The notes beneath the pieces are model-generated. The model was not told the origin of the DNA. It worked only from the letters and a program-made list of their open reading frames with translations, and searched no databases. From assembly GCA_030698395.1 (NCBI GenBank), contig JAUYKW010000007.1, forward strand, positions 1 through 37,442: a stretch of DNA of 37,442 nt, written 5' to 3'. Shown piece by piece: positions 15,677 through 24,504 of the stretch (the first letter of the stretch is position 1; each line of letters opens with the position of its first letter). Source of the stretch: a bacterium. Lineage in GTDB: Bacteria; Patescibacteriota; Patescibacteriia; UBA9570. A program made the position numbers and the translations under genes.

Positions 15677-16885
15677 TTCTTGCAGACCCATTGGTCCGCG
15701 AGCATGTAATTTTTGTGTGGAGATGCCTACTTCGGCACCAAGGCCGAATTCGAATCCGTCCGTGAAAGCAGTTGACGTATTAACATATACAGCAGCGGCA
15801 TCAATAATTTTTGTGAACTTGCCAGCTTTTTTCTTGTTTGTTGTCATTATTGCTTCCGAATGTCCTGAAGTTTTCTCTTGAATGAAGTTTACAGCCTCAT
15901 CAAATCCATCTACAGTTTTTATTGATAGTTTCATTGCAAGAAATTCTTTGCCATAGTGTTGAGGTTTTGCTTGCTGGAGTAATTTTTCTGGATAAGTTTT
16001 TGCTAACACTTTATAACTAGCTGGATCAGCATAAATTATAACTTGGTGTTTCTGAATTTCTTTTGCAAATGTTGGTAGAAATTTATTCAGTGCTAATTTA
16101 TCTATTACTAAACAATCTAGAGCATTACACACCGTGCAACGACGTACTTTTGCATTGATACTTACTTGAACAGCTTTTTCCATATCTGCTGTTTTTTCTA
16201 TATAAGTATGACAAACGCCTGCTCCTGTTTCTATCACAGGAACACTAGCTTCATTTCTAACAAACTGAATGAGTTTATCGCTCCCTCTAGGGATTACAAT
16301 ATCTATGTAATCATGAGCATGTAAAAGTTGTTTTGTCAGATCTCGATTAAACGGATCTATAAGCTGTACACCTTCAGAATCTAGATTATTTTGTTTTAGT
16401 GATTGTTTGATATATTTTACTAATGCCAAGTTGCTGTTATAGGCATCTCTACTACCTTTTAGAATAATGGCGTTTCCAGATTTTAGACTGAGACTGAATA
16501 TTTCAATTGTTACATTTGGTCTTGCTTCATAAATTACTCCTAATACACCAATTGGTACTCTAACTTTTGAAACTGTAATGCCGGATGGACGTTTTTTCTT
16601 TTCTAGAACTTCTCCAATAGGATCCTTTAGTTTTACAACGGCTCGTAAGCTATCACAGATTGATTTTATTCTAGGTTCAGTTAGTTGCAAGCGATCAGTT
16701 AACGGGTAATTACTAGGAAGATCAGCGAAGTCTTTGTGATTAGCTTTTATTATTAAAGCTCTGTTGTTCCATAAGTTGTTTGCTAAATCAACTAAAACTT
16801 TATTCTTTTGTGATGTAGACAATTGATTAAACTCATACGAGGCATGTCGTGCTTTGCTTAATTGTTTTTGGAGGTTTTTATTCAT
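15623..16885 (-). CDS. proA: Glutamate-5-semialdehyde dehydrogenase (gamma-glutamyl phosphate reductase) ProA
   Basis: 420 residues; reduces gamma-glutamyl phosphate to glutamate semialdehyde with NADPH, the second step of proline synthesis. The start at 16885 overlaps the proC stop as ATGA; the frame extends upstream to 16942, but the extra residues lie inside proC and are not family-like. Aldehyde dehydrogenase features include IGVIYEARPNVTIE, ILKGSRDAYNSN, the catalytic-cysteine region RRCTVCNALDCLVI and the C-terminal HARGPMGLQELTTYKW. The last 17 codons overlap the convergent phospholipase-like gene, and the conserved C-terminal block lies in the overlap. Confidence 0.97.
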   Translation of the reverse strand: MNKNLQKQLSKARHASYEFNQLSTSQKNKVLVDLANNLWNNRALIIKANHKDFADLPSNYPLTDRLQLTEPRIKSICDSLRAVVKLKDPIGEVLEKKKRPSGITVSKVRVPIGVLGVIYEARPNVTIEIFSLSLKSGNAIILKGSRDAYNSNLALVKYIKQSLKQNNLDSEGVQLIDPFNRDLTKQLLHAHDYIDIVIPRGSDKLIQFVRNEASVPVIETGAGVCHTYIEKTADMEKAVQVSINAKVRRCTVCNALDCLVIDKLALNKFLPTFAKEIQKHQVIIYADPASYKVLAKTYPEKLLQQAKPQHYGKEFLAMKLSIKTVDGFDEAVNFIQEKTSGHSEAIMTTNKKKAGKFTKIIDAAAVYVNTSTAFTDGFEFGLGAEVGISTQKLHARGPMGLQELTTYKWLISSNGQIRSS

Positions 16886-17688
16886 TGTATTTCTGATAAT
16901 TCTTTTGCTCTTTGAAACGCTGTGGCCATTGCTTTTGTCCAAGCTGCTTGGAGCTCTGATTTTGGAAGCGATTCAATTGCGGCTTCTGTAGTGCCACCTT
17001 TTGAAGTTACTTGTTGTCTGAGAGTTGCGGGTAATTCTGGAGTTTCATGCAATAGTTCTCCCGTACCTCTAATAGTTTGTTCAATTAATAATGTAGCTTG
17101 TTTTTCATCAAAGCCTAATTCTTGGGCAGCGTTCATTAGTTGTTCCGCAAATAAGAAAACATACGCTGGCCCGGATCCGCTTACGGCCGTTGCTTTATCA
17201 ATCATTAAATCTGAATCAACATGCATTTGTTTTCCAAATGATATTAATAATCGCTCTACAAATTCTCTTTCATCAGTTGTTACTTCCTCGGTTGCTGTCC
17301 ATACAGTCATGCCCATGCCTATTCTTGCAGGAGTATTTGGCATTGTTCTAACTATTTTTGTACTTCCTAAACTTTGCTTAATTTTGACCATGCTTATTCC
17401 AGCCATAACAGATATGATCAACTTATTTTTCGCTTGATTATTCAAGGCACTTGCTACAGATAAGAAATCTTGTGGTTTAATTGCCAGCATAATAATGTCA
17501 GCATTTTCTGCTAAGTTAGCAGCAAGCGGAATGGCTTTTATCCTGAATTCTTTTTGTAATTTAGTGGCATTATTTGGATTGCGATCTGCTACTATTACGT
17601 TATCTGGATTCGTTAATGAAATTGAACCCTCTATTAATATAGAACCAATTGTACCACCACCGATTATTAATATTTTTGGGAGCTCCAT
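16882..17688 (-). CDS. proC: Pyrroline-5-carboxylate reductase ProC
   Basis: 268 residues, the family's usual length. Catalyses the last step of proline synthesis with NAD(P)H. An N-terminal Rossmann loop GGGTIG (10-15) is followed by AIKPQDF, RTMPNTPARIGMGMT and the active-site signature VSGSGPAYVFLFAEQL, with the C-terminal dimerisation helices (TLIEQTIRGTGELL, TSKGGTTEAAI). It begins at the base after the proB stop and overlaps proA by four bases, so the three genes form one translationally coupled operon covering the complete pathway from glutamate. Confidence 0.97.
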   Translation of the reverse strand: MELPKILIIGGGTIGSILIEGSISLTNPDNVIVADRNPNNATKLQKEFRIKAIPLAANLAENADIIMLAIKPQDFLSVASALNNQAKNKLIISVMAGISMVKIKQSLGSTKIVRTMPNTPARIGMGMTVWTATEEVTTDEREFVERLLISFGKQMHVDSDLMIDKATAVSGSGPAYVFLFAEQLMNAAQELGFDEKQATLLIEQTIRGTGELLHETPELPATLRQQVTSKGGTTEAAIESLPKSELQAAWTKAMATAFQRAKELSEIQ

Positions 17689-18786
17689 TTAAACGTATAG
17701 TAATTTAAGTTTATTAGCATGTACTACAGGTTTTTCTATTTTAGTTTTCTTTTTTATCTTGCTAGATAATTCCTCAGAATCATATCCAACCATACCACAT
17801 GCTACAATTTGGCCTTTTTCATTTTCTATACTTATAATATCGCCTTTGCGAAATCTACCTTCAATTTGTGTTATTCCTACACCTAATAAACTCTTTCTTT
17901 CTTTGATGGCTTTTTCAGCACCTTCGTCTATTATAACTGAGCCATAATTGTTGCGAGCAGATAAGAACCATCTAATTTTTGCTTGCTCAGACTGTGATGG
18001 AACCATTGGTGGAATAAATACAGTTCCAGGTGGGGTTTCATCCATTAATAAGCTATATACTTTTAGATCCATTCCATTTGCTATGACAGTTTGAATACCT
18101 GCGTACCATGCAAGTCGCGCTGCTTCGATTTTTGCATACATGCCACCAATTCCTTCTTTGCTTGTTTCATTATTTATTAATCGTAATAAAACATCAGGAT
18201 CTTTTACTGTATGAAATTTTTTCGCTGTTTTATCTTTGAATGGATTTTTATCATAAACTCCACTAGTATCTGTCATTAAAACCAATCGATCAGCGTCAAG
18301 TGCTATTGATACAACTGCAGCAAGGCCATCGTTTCCTCCGGCTGATAATTCTAATGTGGTTATTACATCATTTCCATTAATAAGTGGAACAATACGCTCT
18401 TCTAACATGTGATTCAGTACTGCGGTTGTATTGTAATATCTATTTAATTCAGAAAATGTATTACGAGTTAATAGTGCTTGGCTGATTGTAATACCAAGCT
18501 GATCAAATGCTTCGATGAAAGCATGTACGATATATGGTTGTCCAACCGCAGCATATAATTGACGGCGGGCAATTTTAGTATATTTTGATTTTTCTTCTGG
18601 AGTAAGTTGAACATGATTTTTGCCTTCACTCGCAGCGCCGGAACAAACAACAACAATATCATTATCCTCGTGAATTTTTTTTATCTCGGTAGCTAGAGCT
18701 AAAATCCAAGCTTGATCTAATTTACTCTTACCATTTAAGAGCACACTTGAACCTAGTTTAATAACTACGCGTTTTCGATCACTCAT
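17689..18786 (-). CDS. proB: Glutamate 5-kinase ProB (kinase plus PUA domain)
   Basis: 365 residues from the ATG at 18786, close to E. coli ProB (367). The amino-acid kinase domain starts VVIKLGSSVL and contains LINGNDVITT, LVLMTDTSGVYDKNP and GGMYAKIEAARLAW. A PUA domain occupies about 270-355 (RKSLLGVGITQIEGRFRKGD). The frame extends upstream to 18822, but those codons overlap the promoter, so 18786 is preferred: the -10 ends seven bases before it and the family N-terminus fits. It commits glutamate to proline and is usually feedback-inhibited by proline through the kinase domain. Confidence 0.96.
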   Translation of the reverse strand: MSDRKRVVIKLGSSVLLNGKSKLDQAWILALATEIKKIHEDNDIVVVCSGAASEGKNHVQLTPEEKSKYTKIARRQLYAAVGQPYIVHAFIEAFDQLGITISQALLTRNTFSELNRYYNTTAVLNHMLEERIVPLINGNDVITTLELSAGGNDGLAAVVSIALDADRLVLMTDTSGVYDKNPFKDKTAKKFHTVKDPDVLLRLINNETSKEGIGGMYAKIEAARLAWYAGIQTVIANGMDLKVYSLLMDETPPGTVFIPPMVPSQSEQAKIRWFLSARNNYGSVIIDEGAEKAIKERKSLLGVGITQIEGRFRKGDIISIENEKGQIVACGMVGYDSEELSSKIKKKTKIEKPVVHANKLKLLYV

Positions 18787-18793
18787 GACCCAA

Positions 18794-18822
18794 ATCATAG
18801 TGATTTTTATATTTATTGTCAA
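18794..18822 (-). promoter_or_regulatory. proBCA promoter, predicted leaderless
   Basis: TTGACA (18822-18817), a 17-base spacer and TATGAT (18799-18794). Only seven bases separate the -10 from the proB ATG, so transcription should start within a base or two of the start codon. On the opposite strand, TATTAT (18828-18833) ends seven bases before the ATG at 18841 with only a poor -35, and may serve the divergent gene. Confidence 0.8.
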
Positions 18823-18840
18823 TGTGATATTATATGTTTT

Positions 18841-20037
18841 ATGATAATTTCACACGGGCCACTCGGATACGGGGTAGCATATCTTGCACGGCGGTTTTGG
18901 CTAAAAATAAAACTAACTAAAAAGCAAGAAAGAATTATTTACATAGTTGGATTTATTGCTGGCATTTTTCCAGATATTGATTTATTTTTTTATTATTTCG
19001 TAAGTGCGTCATTTTCACATCGACAGTTTATATCACACAGTATCTTGCCATATCTAGCGATACTAATAGTTGGTCTAATAATTCTAAAGCTTTCCAAGAA
19101 AAAGTTTGTAGGTGTAATAATAATTACTACTGGACTAGGTACTCTTAGTCATTTATTAATAGATTCTGTTTTAGGATTAACAGCATTGTTAACACCGATA
19201 AGTAATAAATTATTTGGTTTGGTTTTGTTTGATTGGTTTCAAACTAGTATATTCATGCACTTTTCATTAGTTACAATGTTTGTGATAGAAATTTTGATAA
19301 TTATGGCAGCTGGCTATACGTTTATAAAAAACAAAAAACAATATTTGTATATTTGTGCAACAACCTTTGCGATTTTAATAATTGTACCAGTTTATGTAAA
19401 TTTTCATGTCTTCAGACCAAATGGCTTATTTTATTATGCTGATTACGATGATGATGGAATTCTTAATTCTAACGATTTAAATATTGATGGTGATGGATTC
19501 GACAATATTGTAGATATTGATATTGATGGTGATGGTGAGGATAATAGTTTGGATATTTATCGCGAAACATTTGAAGCAGAGGGATCATTATATGATTATA
19601 CAGAAGGGATATTTGCCGAGATTCCGTTAAGATTAGGATTCGTTACAACTGAAAAATTAATCGAAAGAATGTTTGCCAACGTTGGAATATTCTTTGGTAA
19701 TGAAATGACCACTGACTATGAGCTTAATTCAATAGGTTATATTGGCAATCCAAGTAAGAATGAATTTACTGAGAATATTGATAATTGGAAGAATTGGCTA
19801 TCTCATTTAAACAGAATGATGCCAGCAGATACTTATTTAAATGAATTTGATATTTTATTTTTTGAGTCAGAGCATGTAGGAATATTTACCCGAGTTGATG
19901 GCGAGGATCGCGTGTTGGAAGCCGATGGTATCCATTTTCATACATCTCAAATACCATTAGAAAAAGTTATTAAGCGAGAAGGCGATATTGTTAGCGTAGG
20001 AAGATTATTGCCTAAGCCTATTGATAAACAGTATTAA
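18841..20037 (+). CDS. YdjM-type membrane metal-dependent hydrolase fused to a Ca-binding-like linker and NlpC-like C-terminal domain
   Basis: 398 residues. Residues 1-195 match the membrane-bound metal-dependent hydrolase family (YdjM/DUF457): MIISHGPLGYG, FPDIDLFFYYF, SHRQFISHS and GTLSHLLIDS supply the histidine/aspartate ligands among about five membrane segments. Residues about 200-240 are Asp/Asn-rich repeats (DYDDDGILNSND, NIDGDGFDN, DIDGDGEDNS) like thrombospondin type-3/dockerin calcium loops. The last 150 residues contain DILFFESEHVGIFTR and VLEADGIHF, resembling an NlpC/P60 or DUF1287 cell-wall amidase core, but no cysteine occurs there, so peptidase activity is doubtful. Each part is a known type; the combination is unusual. 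The stop lies four bases from the convergent gene's stop. Confidence 0.7.
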   Translation: MIISHGPLGYGVAYLARRFWLKIKLTKKQERIIYIVGFIAGIFPDIDLFFYYFVSASFSHRQFISHSILPYLAILIVGLIILKLSKKKFVGVIIITTGLGTLSHLLIDSVLGLTALLTPISNKLFGLVLFDWFQTSIFMHFSLVTMFVIEILIIMAAGYTFIKNKKQYLYICATTFAILIIVPVYVNFHVFRPNGLFYYADYDDDGILNSNDLNIDGDGFDNIVDIDIDGDGEDNSLDIYRETFEAEGSLYDYTEGIFAEIPLRLGFVTTEKLIERMFANVGIFFGNEMTTDYELNSIGYIGNPSKNEFTENIDNWKNWLSHLNRMMPADTYLNEFDILFFESEHVGIFTRVDGEDRVLEADGIHFHTSQIPLEKVIKREGDIVSVGRLLPKPIDKQY

Positions 20038-20041
20038 ATTA

Positions 20042-20500
20042 CTAATTCAAAAGAAGCCAAAGGAGAGCTGTTATCACAATTCCAAATATTGTTCCCACAA
20101 ATGCTTCAGTAGGAGTGTGTCCTAAACGAGTAACGATTTTGTCATGTTCAATATCATCATTATCTTTGACGTGTTCCTTTATGAGTTGTTTAAGGATCGC
20201 ACCATGATTTCCTAAATGCCAGCGAATACCAACTGCATCTCGAACCATAATTAGATACAGTATAACGCTAATAGCAAACTCGAAAGATGTCAGTCCAAAA
20301 GTTAGGCCACTAACAATAATTAAAGATGCAAATAAGGCGGAGTGTGAAGATGGCATTCCTCCATAACGATTGAGCGATGCAACTGTAATTTTTTTTCTTT
20401 TACCTTGAACAATTTCAATTGTCACTTTGGTAAGCTGTGTTATAATCAACGCAGTTAACGGAATAAATAGGATTTGTCCTGAATGTAATATCTCAATCAT
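20042..20500 (-). CDS. Divergent PAP2 family membrane phosphatase
   Basis: 152 residues with about four hydrophobic segments. The blocks RYGGMPSSHSALFASL, VRDAVGIRWHLG and RLGHTPTEAFVG are the hallmarks of the divergent PAP2 family (DUF212), relatives of acid phosphatase/haloperoxidase enzymes; SSHS and RxGHTPxE correspond to the phosphatase core. A lipid-phosphate substrate is likely, and its position head-to-head with uppP suggests a link to undecaprenyl phosphate recycling (inference). Its ATG (20500-20498) overlaps the uppP ATG in a single CATG, so its promoter must lie inside uppP. Confidence 0.88.
   Translation of the reverse strand: MIEILHSGQILFIPLTALIITQLTKVTIEIVQGKRKKITVASLNRYGGMPSSHSALFASLIIVSGLTFGLTSFEFAISVILYLIMVRDAVGIRWHLGNHGAILKQLIKEHVKDNDDIEHDKIVTRLGHTPTEAFVGTIFGIVITALLWLLLN
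20419..20446 (+). promoter_or_regulatory. uppP promoter inside the divergent PAP2 gene
   Basis: TTGTCA (20419-20424), a 16-base spacer and TATAAT (20441-20446) with an extended -10 (TGT before TATAAT). Predicted start about 20453, giving a leader of about 46 bases to the ATG at 20499. The whole promoter lies within the coding region of the opposite-strand gene. Confidence 0.7.
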
Positions 20501-21269
20501 GGAATATATTTATACAATTATTTTAGGTGTTGTCCAAGGGATAACAGAGTTTGCACCAGTGTCATCATCTGGTCATCTAGTGCTATTACATGAATGGTTC
20601 AAATTAGATTTAAGCTCGGAGTTAGTGTTTGATGTGGCTTTACACGCTGGTACATTATTCGCTATTATCGTGTTCTTCACCAAAGATATTATACACTATA
20701 TTAAACATTCTCCTAAATTATTATGGTTGTTTGTTTTAAGTAGTATACCTGCAGCAATAGTTGGTTTTTTCCTTGAGGACATTATAGATGAGAAGCTAAG
20801 ATCTGTATGGGTAGTAGTAATTATGTTGGTATTGGTGGCTATTATATTTCTTGTCGTAGAGAGGAAAGCAAGGCAAAGAATTGTTTTAGATAAAATTGGG
20901 TGGAAACAAGCATTAACAATAGGATTTGCTCAAATGTTATCTCTTATTCCTGGAACTTCTAGATCTGGTATAACGATTAGTACTGGTATGGCCCTGGGAT
21001 TAAGTAGGGTTGATGCCACGAGATTTTCTTTTTTAATGGCGATTCCAATATTTCTTGGCGTAACTGGAAAGAAGGGGATCGATCTCATACAACAACCAGT
21101 TTCTAAACATGAAATGTTCTTGATATTGATTGGTTTCGTAATATCTTTCGTTGTTGGTATGGTTGTGATTAGATATTTGCTGGTATTTTTTAAGCGTTAC
21201 TCTTTGCGGCCATTTGCTTGGTATAGAATTGTTTTAGCTGTAGTTGTCACAATCGTATTTATTTTATAA
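20499..21269 (+). CDS. uppP: Undecaprenyl-diphosphatase UppP (BacA)
   Basis: 256 residues, polytopic. Dephosphorylates undecaprenyl diphosphate so the lipid carrier can be reused for peptidoglycan and glycan export. Signature one, GVVQGITEFAPVSSSGH, is at 10-26 (E17, S22-24, H26), and signature two, LIPGTSRSG, at 149-157 with R155. The frame is open upstream to 20427, but the family starts at MEYIYTIILG, so the ATG at 20499 is used. manC follows after nine bases, the first link of an envelope-oriented run of six genes. Confidence 0.96.
   Translation: MEYIYTIILGVVQGITEFAPVSSSGHLVLLHEWFKLDLSSELVFDVALHAGTLFAIIVFFTKDIIHYIKHSPKLLWLFVLSSIPAAIVGFFLEDIIDEKLRSVWVVVIMLVLVAIIFLVVERKARQRIVLDKIGWKQALTIGFAQMLSLIPGTSRSGITISTGMALGLSRVDATRFSFLMAIPIFLGVTGKKGIDLIQQPVSKHEMFLILIGFVISFVVGMVVIRYLLVFFKRYSLRPFAWYRIVLAVVVTIVFIL
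20509..20537 (-). promoter_or_regulatory. Promoter of the divergent PAP2 gene inside uppP
   Basis: TTGGAC (20537-20532), a 17-base spacer and TATAAA (20514-20509). The -10 ends eight bases before the ATG at 20500, again predicting a nearly leaderless transcript. It overlaps the first dozen codons of uppP. Confidence 0.6.
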
Positions 21270-21278
21270 AATAGCAGA

Positions 21279-22322
21279 ATGTATATTGTAATTCGCGCTG
21301 GTGGAGTTGGCACAAGATTGTGGCCAGTATCTAGAACAGCTAAACCCAAACAACTTCACGCATTAACAGGCACTGATACTTTATTACAGATGTCTATTGA
21401 TAGAGTGCTAGATATGGAAGCGCCAGATCATATTTATGTATCTTGTAGTAAAACAACAGAAAAGAATCTTAAAGAAGAATTAGTTGGAATTCCAGATGAG
21501 AATGTCATCATTGAGCCGGCCTTGCGGGATACAACTGCTGCTGTTGGTTTAGAAACGATTATTATAGCTAAGAAGGATCCAACAGCCGTGATTGCAAGTT
21601 TGGGATCAGATCATGTAATAACTGATAAGGCTGAATTTCAGAGAATATTGAAATTAGCTGAAAAGGTTATAAATGATAAGCCAGATCATATTTTATGTAT
21701 TGGTATAGCGCCAGATGCGCCAGATACTGGTTATGGATATATAGAGCTGGGTGCGGAAACTGAAGCGGAAGTTTATGAGGTTAAATCGTTTAAAGAAAAA
21801 CCAGACCAAGATACAGCACAGGAATTTGTTCATGCTGGAAATTACTTGTGGAATGCCAATATGTTTGTGTGGCGAGCAGACACGGTATTGGATTTGTTTA
21901 AAGAGCATCAGCCAGAAATGTATAAACAATTAATGAGCATTCAAGATGATCCGTCATCTTTGGAAACAGAATATCCAAAATTAGAAAAAGTGGCTATTGA
22001 TTATGCAATTATTGAAAAAACGTCAAAAATTCTAGCTGTGCCTGGTAAATTTGGCTGGAATGACATTGGTGATTGGTCACGTCTAAAGGATGAGCTAAGT
22101 AATTCTAACGAGAGTCATGTAAATGCAGAACATTTAGATATAGATAGTCAGAATATTTTAATTCATTCAAATACAGACAGATTAATAGCAACTATTGGTT
22201 TAAAAGATATTATTATTGTAGATACAGATGATGCATTGTTAGTGTGTGATAAATCACAGAGTCAGGAAGTAAAGAAGATAGTTGAGGAGCTAAAAAAGGG
22301 TAATAAAAAACACTTGCTATGA
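21279..22322 (+). CDS. manC: Mannose-1-phosphate guanylyltransferase
   Basis: 347 residues; makes GDP-mannose from mannose-1-phosphate and GTP for surface glycans. The nucleotidyltransferase signature RAGGVGTRLWPVSR with TAKPKQLHAL begins at residue 6. Other family blocks are ASLGSDHVI, DTGYGYIELGAE, NYLWNANMFVWRAD and GKFGWNDIGDWSRL. The length is that of the short, monofunctional enzyme without the cupin isomerase domain. The gene sits between uppP and mltG with tight spacing; its stop overlaps the mltG start (ATGA). The symbol reflects function; an exact subfamily was not tested. Confidence 0.92.
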   Translation: MYIVIRAGGVGTRLWPVSRTAKPKQLHALTGTDTLLQMSIDRVLDMEAPDHIYVSCSKTTEKNLKEELVGIPDENVIIEPALRDTTAAVGLETIIIAKKDPTAVIASLGSDHVITDKAEFQRILKLAEKVINDKPDHILCIGIAPDAPDTGYGYIELGAETEAEVYEVKSFKEKPDQDTAQEFVHAGNYLWNANMFVWRADTVLDLFKEHQPEMYKQLMSIQDDPSSLETEYPKLEKVAIDYAIIEKTSKILAVPGKFGWNDIGDWSRLKDELSNSNESHVNAEHLDIDSQNILIHSNTDRLIATIGLKDIIIVDTDDALLVCDKSQSQEVKKIVEELKKGNKKHLL

Positions 22323-23338
22323 AAATATTAACGTGGTTAGGTGTGGGCTTGCTCTTATTTTTAGCAGTATCATTTGGTTTGTATATGTTGCAAGTAGGGA
22401 AGGTTATTGAATTGTCAGAGCCAGTAACAGTTGAAATTGAAGATAATAGTGGCACAGAGGGAGCTTTGGTGGCTTTATGGGATGCAGGAGTATTACCATC
22501 AAAATGGGGCTTTATTGCTCATTTATTACTCACTGGCCAACGAACAGATATTAAGTCTGGAACATATGAATTTAGTGATTCCGTAACTCTCGATTCAGTA
22601 TTGGGTATAATTACGCAAAATAAAACACAAAAAGATGAATTAGAAATCACTATTCTTGAAGGTTGGACAAATGAGGATATTGCTACTTATTTAAGCGAAG
22701 CTGGCGTAGTTGATTATGAGGAATTCATTAAAATTGGAGAAACTAAACACACTCAAACTATATTGCCAGATAATAAATATGATTTCTTAATTGGCAAGCC
22801 CTTGAGTGTTGGCTTGCAAGGTTTTTTATTTCCTGATACATATCGTATATTTGAAGGCGAAACAGAGATCGGCATAGTAGAAAAGATGCTGGATAATTTC
22901 AAATCAAAATTCACACCAGAAATGATAGAAGATGTTGCGAAGTTAGGTAAAACTAATTATGAGATAGTAACATTGGCAAGTATTGTAGAAAAAGAGGTTT
23001 ATGACTTTGAGGATAAACAAAAAGTTGCTGGAATTTTTTGGAAGCGAATGGATAATGGAATGAGAATACAATCTGATGCTACGATTAATTATATTACGAA
23101 AAAAAATACCACTACTCCTAATGCAGCGGATTTGAATGCAGAATCAGCATACAATACCTATCGAAATGATGGTTTACCGCCAACACCAATTAATAATCCT
23201 GGTATTGATACGATCAAAGCTGTAATATATCCAATTTCAACAGAATATTGGTATTTTCTTACAACTCCAGATGGAAAGGTGTTATACTCAAAAACATACG
23301 AAGAACATTTAGAAAAAAGATCACAGTACTATGATTAA
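22319..23338 (+). CDS. mltG: Endolytic murein transglycosylase MltG
   Basis: 339 residues with one N-terminal membrane segment (about 4-22) and an extracytoplasmic YceG-like domain. It cleaves nascent glycan strands and sets their length. The family blocks ILEGWTNEDIATYL, GFLFPDTYRI, the catalytic-glutamate motif LASIVEKEV (VEKE at 223-226), GMRIQSDATINY and NTYRNDGLPPTPINNPG are all present. It overlaps manC by four bases and the next gene by eight. Confidence 0.95.
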   Translation: MKILTWLGVGLLLFLAVSFGLYMLQVGKVIELSEPVTVEIEDNSGTEGALVALWDAGVLPSKWGFIAHLLLTGQRTDIKSGTYEFSDSVTLDSVLGIITQNKTQKDELEITILEGWTNEDIATYLSEAGVVDYEEFIKIGETKHTQTILPDNKYDFLIGKPLSVGLQGFLFPDTYRIFEGETEIGIVEKMLDNFKSKFTPEMIEDVAKLGKTNYEIVTLASIVEKEVYDFEDKQKVAGIFWKRMDNGMRIQSDATINYITKKNTTTPNAADLNAESAYNTYRNDGLPPTPINNPGIDTIKAVIYPISTEYWYFLTTPDGKVLYSKTYEEHLEKRSQYYD

Positions 23339-24017
23339 TAAAAAAACAGTTGTTTTATCCTTAGGAGGTTCATTGATAGTTCCAGATGCAATAGATGAGA
23401 AATTTTTAAAGAATTTTACTAATTTAATATTAAGGTTGAGCAAAAATTATAGATTTGTGATATTTACTGGCGGTGGTTCTGTTGCTAGATCTTATCAGCA
23501 ATCTCTAGCCAAGATAAATTCTGGTGCAGAAAAGGATGCTAAGGATTGGGTAGGAATACAAGCATCTATATTAAATGCCGAGTTGTTAAAGCAAAGTTTG
23601 GGTAATAATGCGCATACAAAAATTATTACAGATCCACGAGTGAAATTAAGGTGGACAAAGAATGTCTGGGTAGGAGCTGGATGGAAGCCGGGACGATCTA
23701 CGGATTATGATGCTGTAAGAATTGCTTTAGAAAATGGCATTTCTAGTGTAATCAATTTATCTAATATTGATTATGTTTATACTAAAGATCCTAATAAATA
23801 TAAAAATGCTGAGAAGATTACAGATATTACTTGGTCTGAATTTAGAAAAATCATTGGAAGAAAATGGGATCCAGGTTTGAACGTTCCTTTTGATCCCGTA
23901 GCTGCCGGCTTGGCTCAAAAGTATTCTATTCACGTTAAAATAATTAATGGCAAGAATTTAACTAATGTTGAAAATGCCATTAAGAATAAGAAAATTAAAG
24001 GAACATCTATTTCATAA
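23331..24017 (+). CDS. pyrH: UMP kinase, archaeal-like type
   Basis: 228 residues, amino-acid-kinase fold; phosphorylates UMP to UDP. It starts VVLSLGGSLIVP and carries FTGGGSVARSY, ITDPRVKLRWTKNVWVGAGWKPGRSTDYDAV and INLSNIDYVYTKDPNKY. The GWKPGRSTDYDAV stretch is characteristic of the archaeal/Sulfolobus-type UMP kinase rather than the common bacterial PyrH (typically about 240 residues). The start overlaps mltG by eight bases. Assignment rests on motif recognition; another amino-acid-kinase member cannot be fully excluded. Confidence 0.85.
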   Translation: MINKKTVVLSLGGSLIVPDAIDEKFLKNFTNLILRLSKNYRFVIFTGGGSVARSYQQSLAKINSGAEKDAKDWVGIQASILNAELLKQSLGNNAHTKIITDPRVKLRWTKNVWVGAGWKPGRSTDYDAVRIALENGISSVINLSNIDYVYTKDPNKYKNAEKITDITWSEFRKIIGRKWDPGLNVPFDPVAAGLAQKYSIHVKIINGKNLTNVENAIKNKKIKGTSIS

Positions 24018-24028
24018 TATATACAATT

Positions 24029-24499
24029 ATGTTAGTACAAGATCATATACGAAGACACATTATAACAATTTCTCAGAACGCAACTTTTCGGGAGGCACTA
24101 ACAATTATGATAAATAATAAAACTAACGGTTTGATAGTGGTTGATAATAAAAATAAGCCAGTTGGTTATATTGATTCTTTTAGTTTAGTTCAAGAAAGTA
24201 TTCCAGCGTACTTGAAAGACAATGTTACCCTTGCACAGTTTGAGCCTGCAGGAGTTTTTAAGAAGGCCATTGAAAAAGTGGATCATCATAAAGTTAGAGA
24301 CATGATGGAGGATTTACATGGCGTACAGATAAAAGAAGATGATCCGATTATTCTTGCGGCTGCGCTAGCCTCTAAAAATAATTTACGTTACATTCCCGTA
24401 GTTGATGACGATGGGTATTTAGTGGGATTAGTTTCTAGGACAGATGTAAAGAGGGCGATGGCGGAACTTTTAGGCATTAAGGATGATGCTCAAGCCTGA
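24029..24499 (+). CDS. Tandem CBS-domain protein
   Basis: 156 residues made of two CBS domains (about 5-65 and 88-150): VVDNKNKPVGYIDSFSL and IPVVDDDGYLVGLVSRTDV are the typical second-strand motifs. CBS pairs bind adenosine nucleotides and regulate partner proteins. No catalytic domain is attached. The gene lies five bases before the permease, so a regulatory role for that transporter is plausible (inference). Confidence 0.88.
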   Translation: MLVQDHIRRHIITISQNATFREALTIMINNKTNGLIVVDNKNKPVGYIDSFSLVQESIPAYLKDNVTLAQFEPAGVFKKAIEKVDHHKVRDMMEDLHGVQIKEDDPIILAAALASKNNLRYIPVVDDDGYLVGLVSRTDVKRAMAELLGIKDDAQA

Positions 24500-24504
24500 T
24501 CTAT

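Noticed and set aside
16886-16942. Longer proA start at 16942
   Set aside because: The extra codons lie within proC and are not family-like; the ATGA overlap at 16882-16885 is a typical coupled start.
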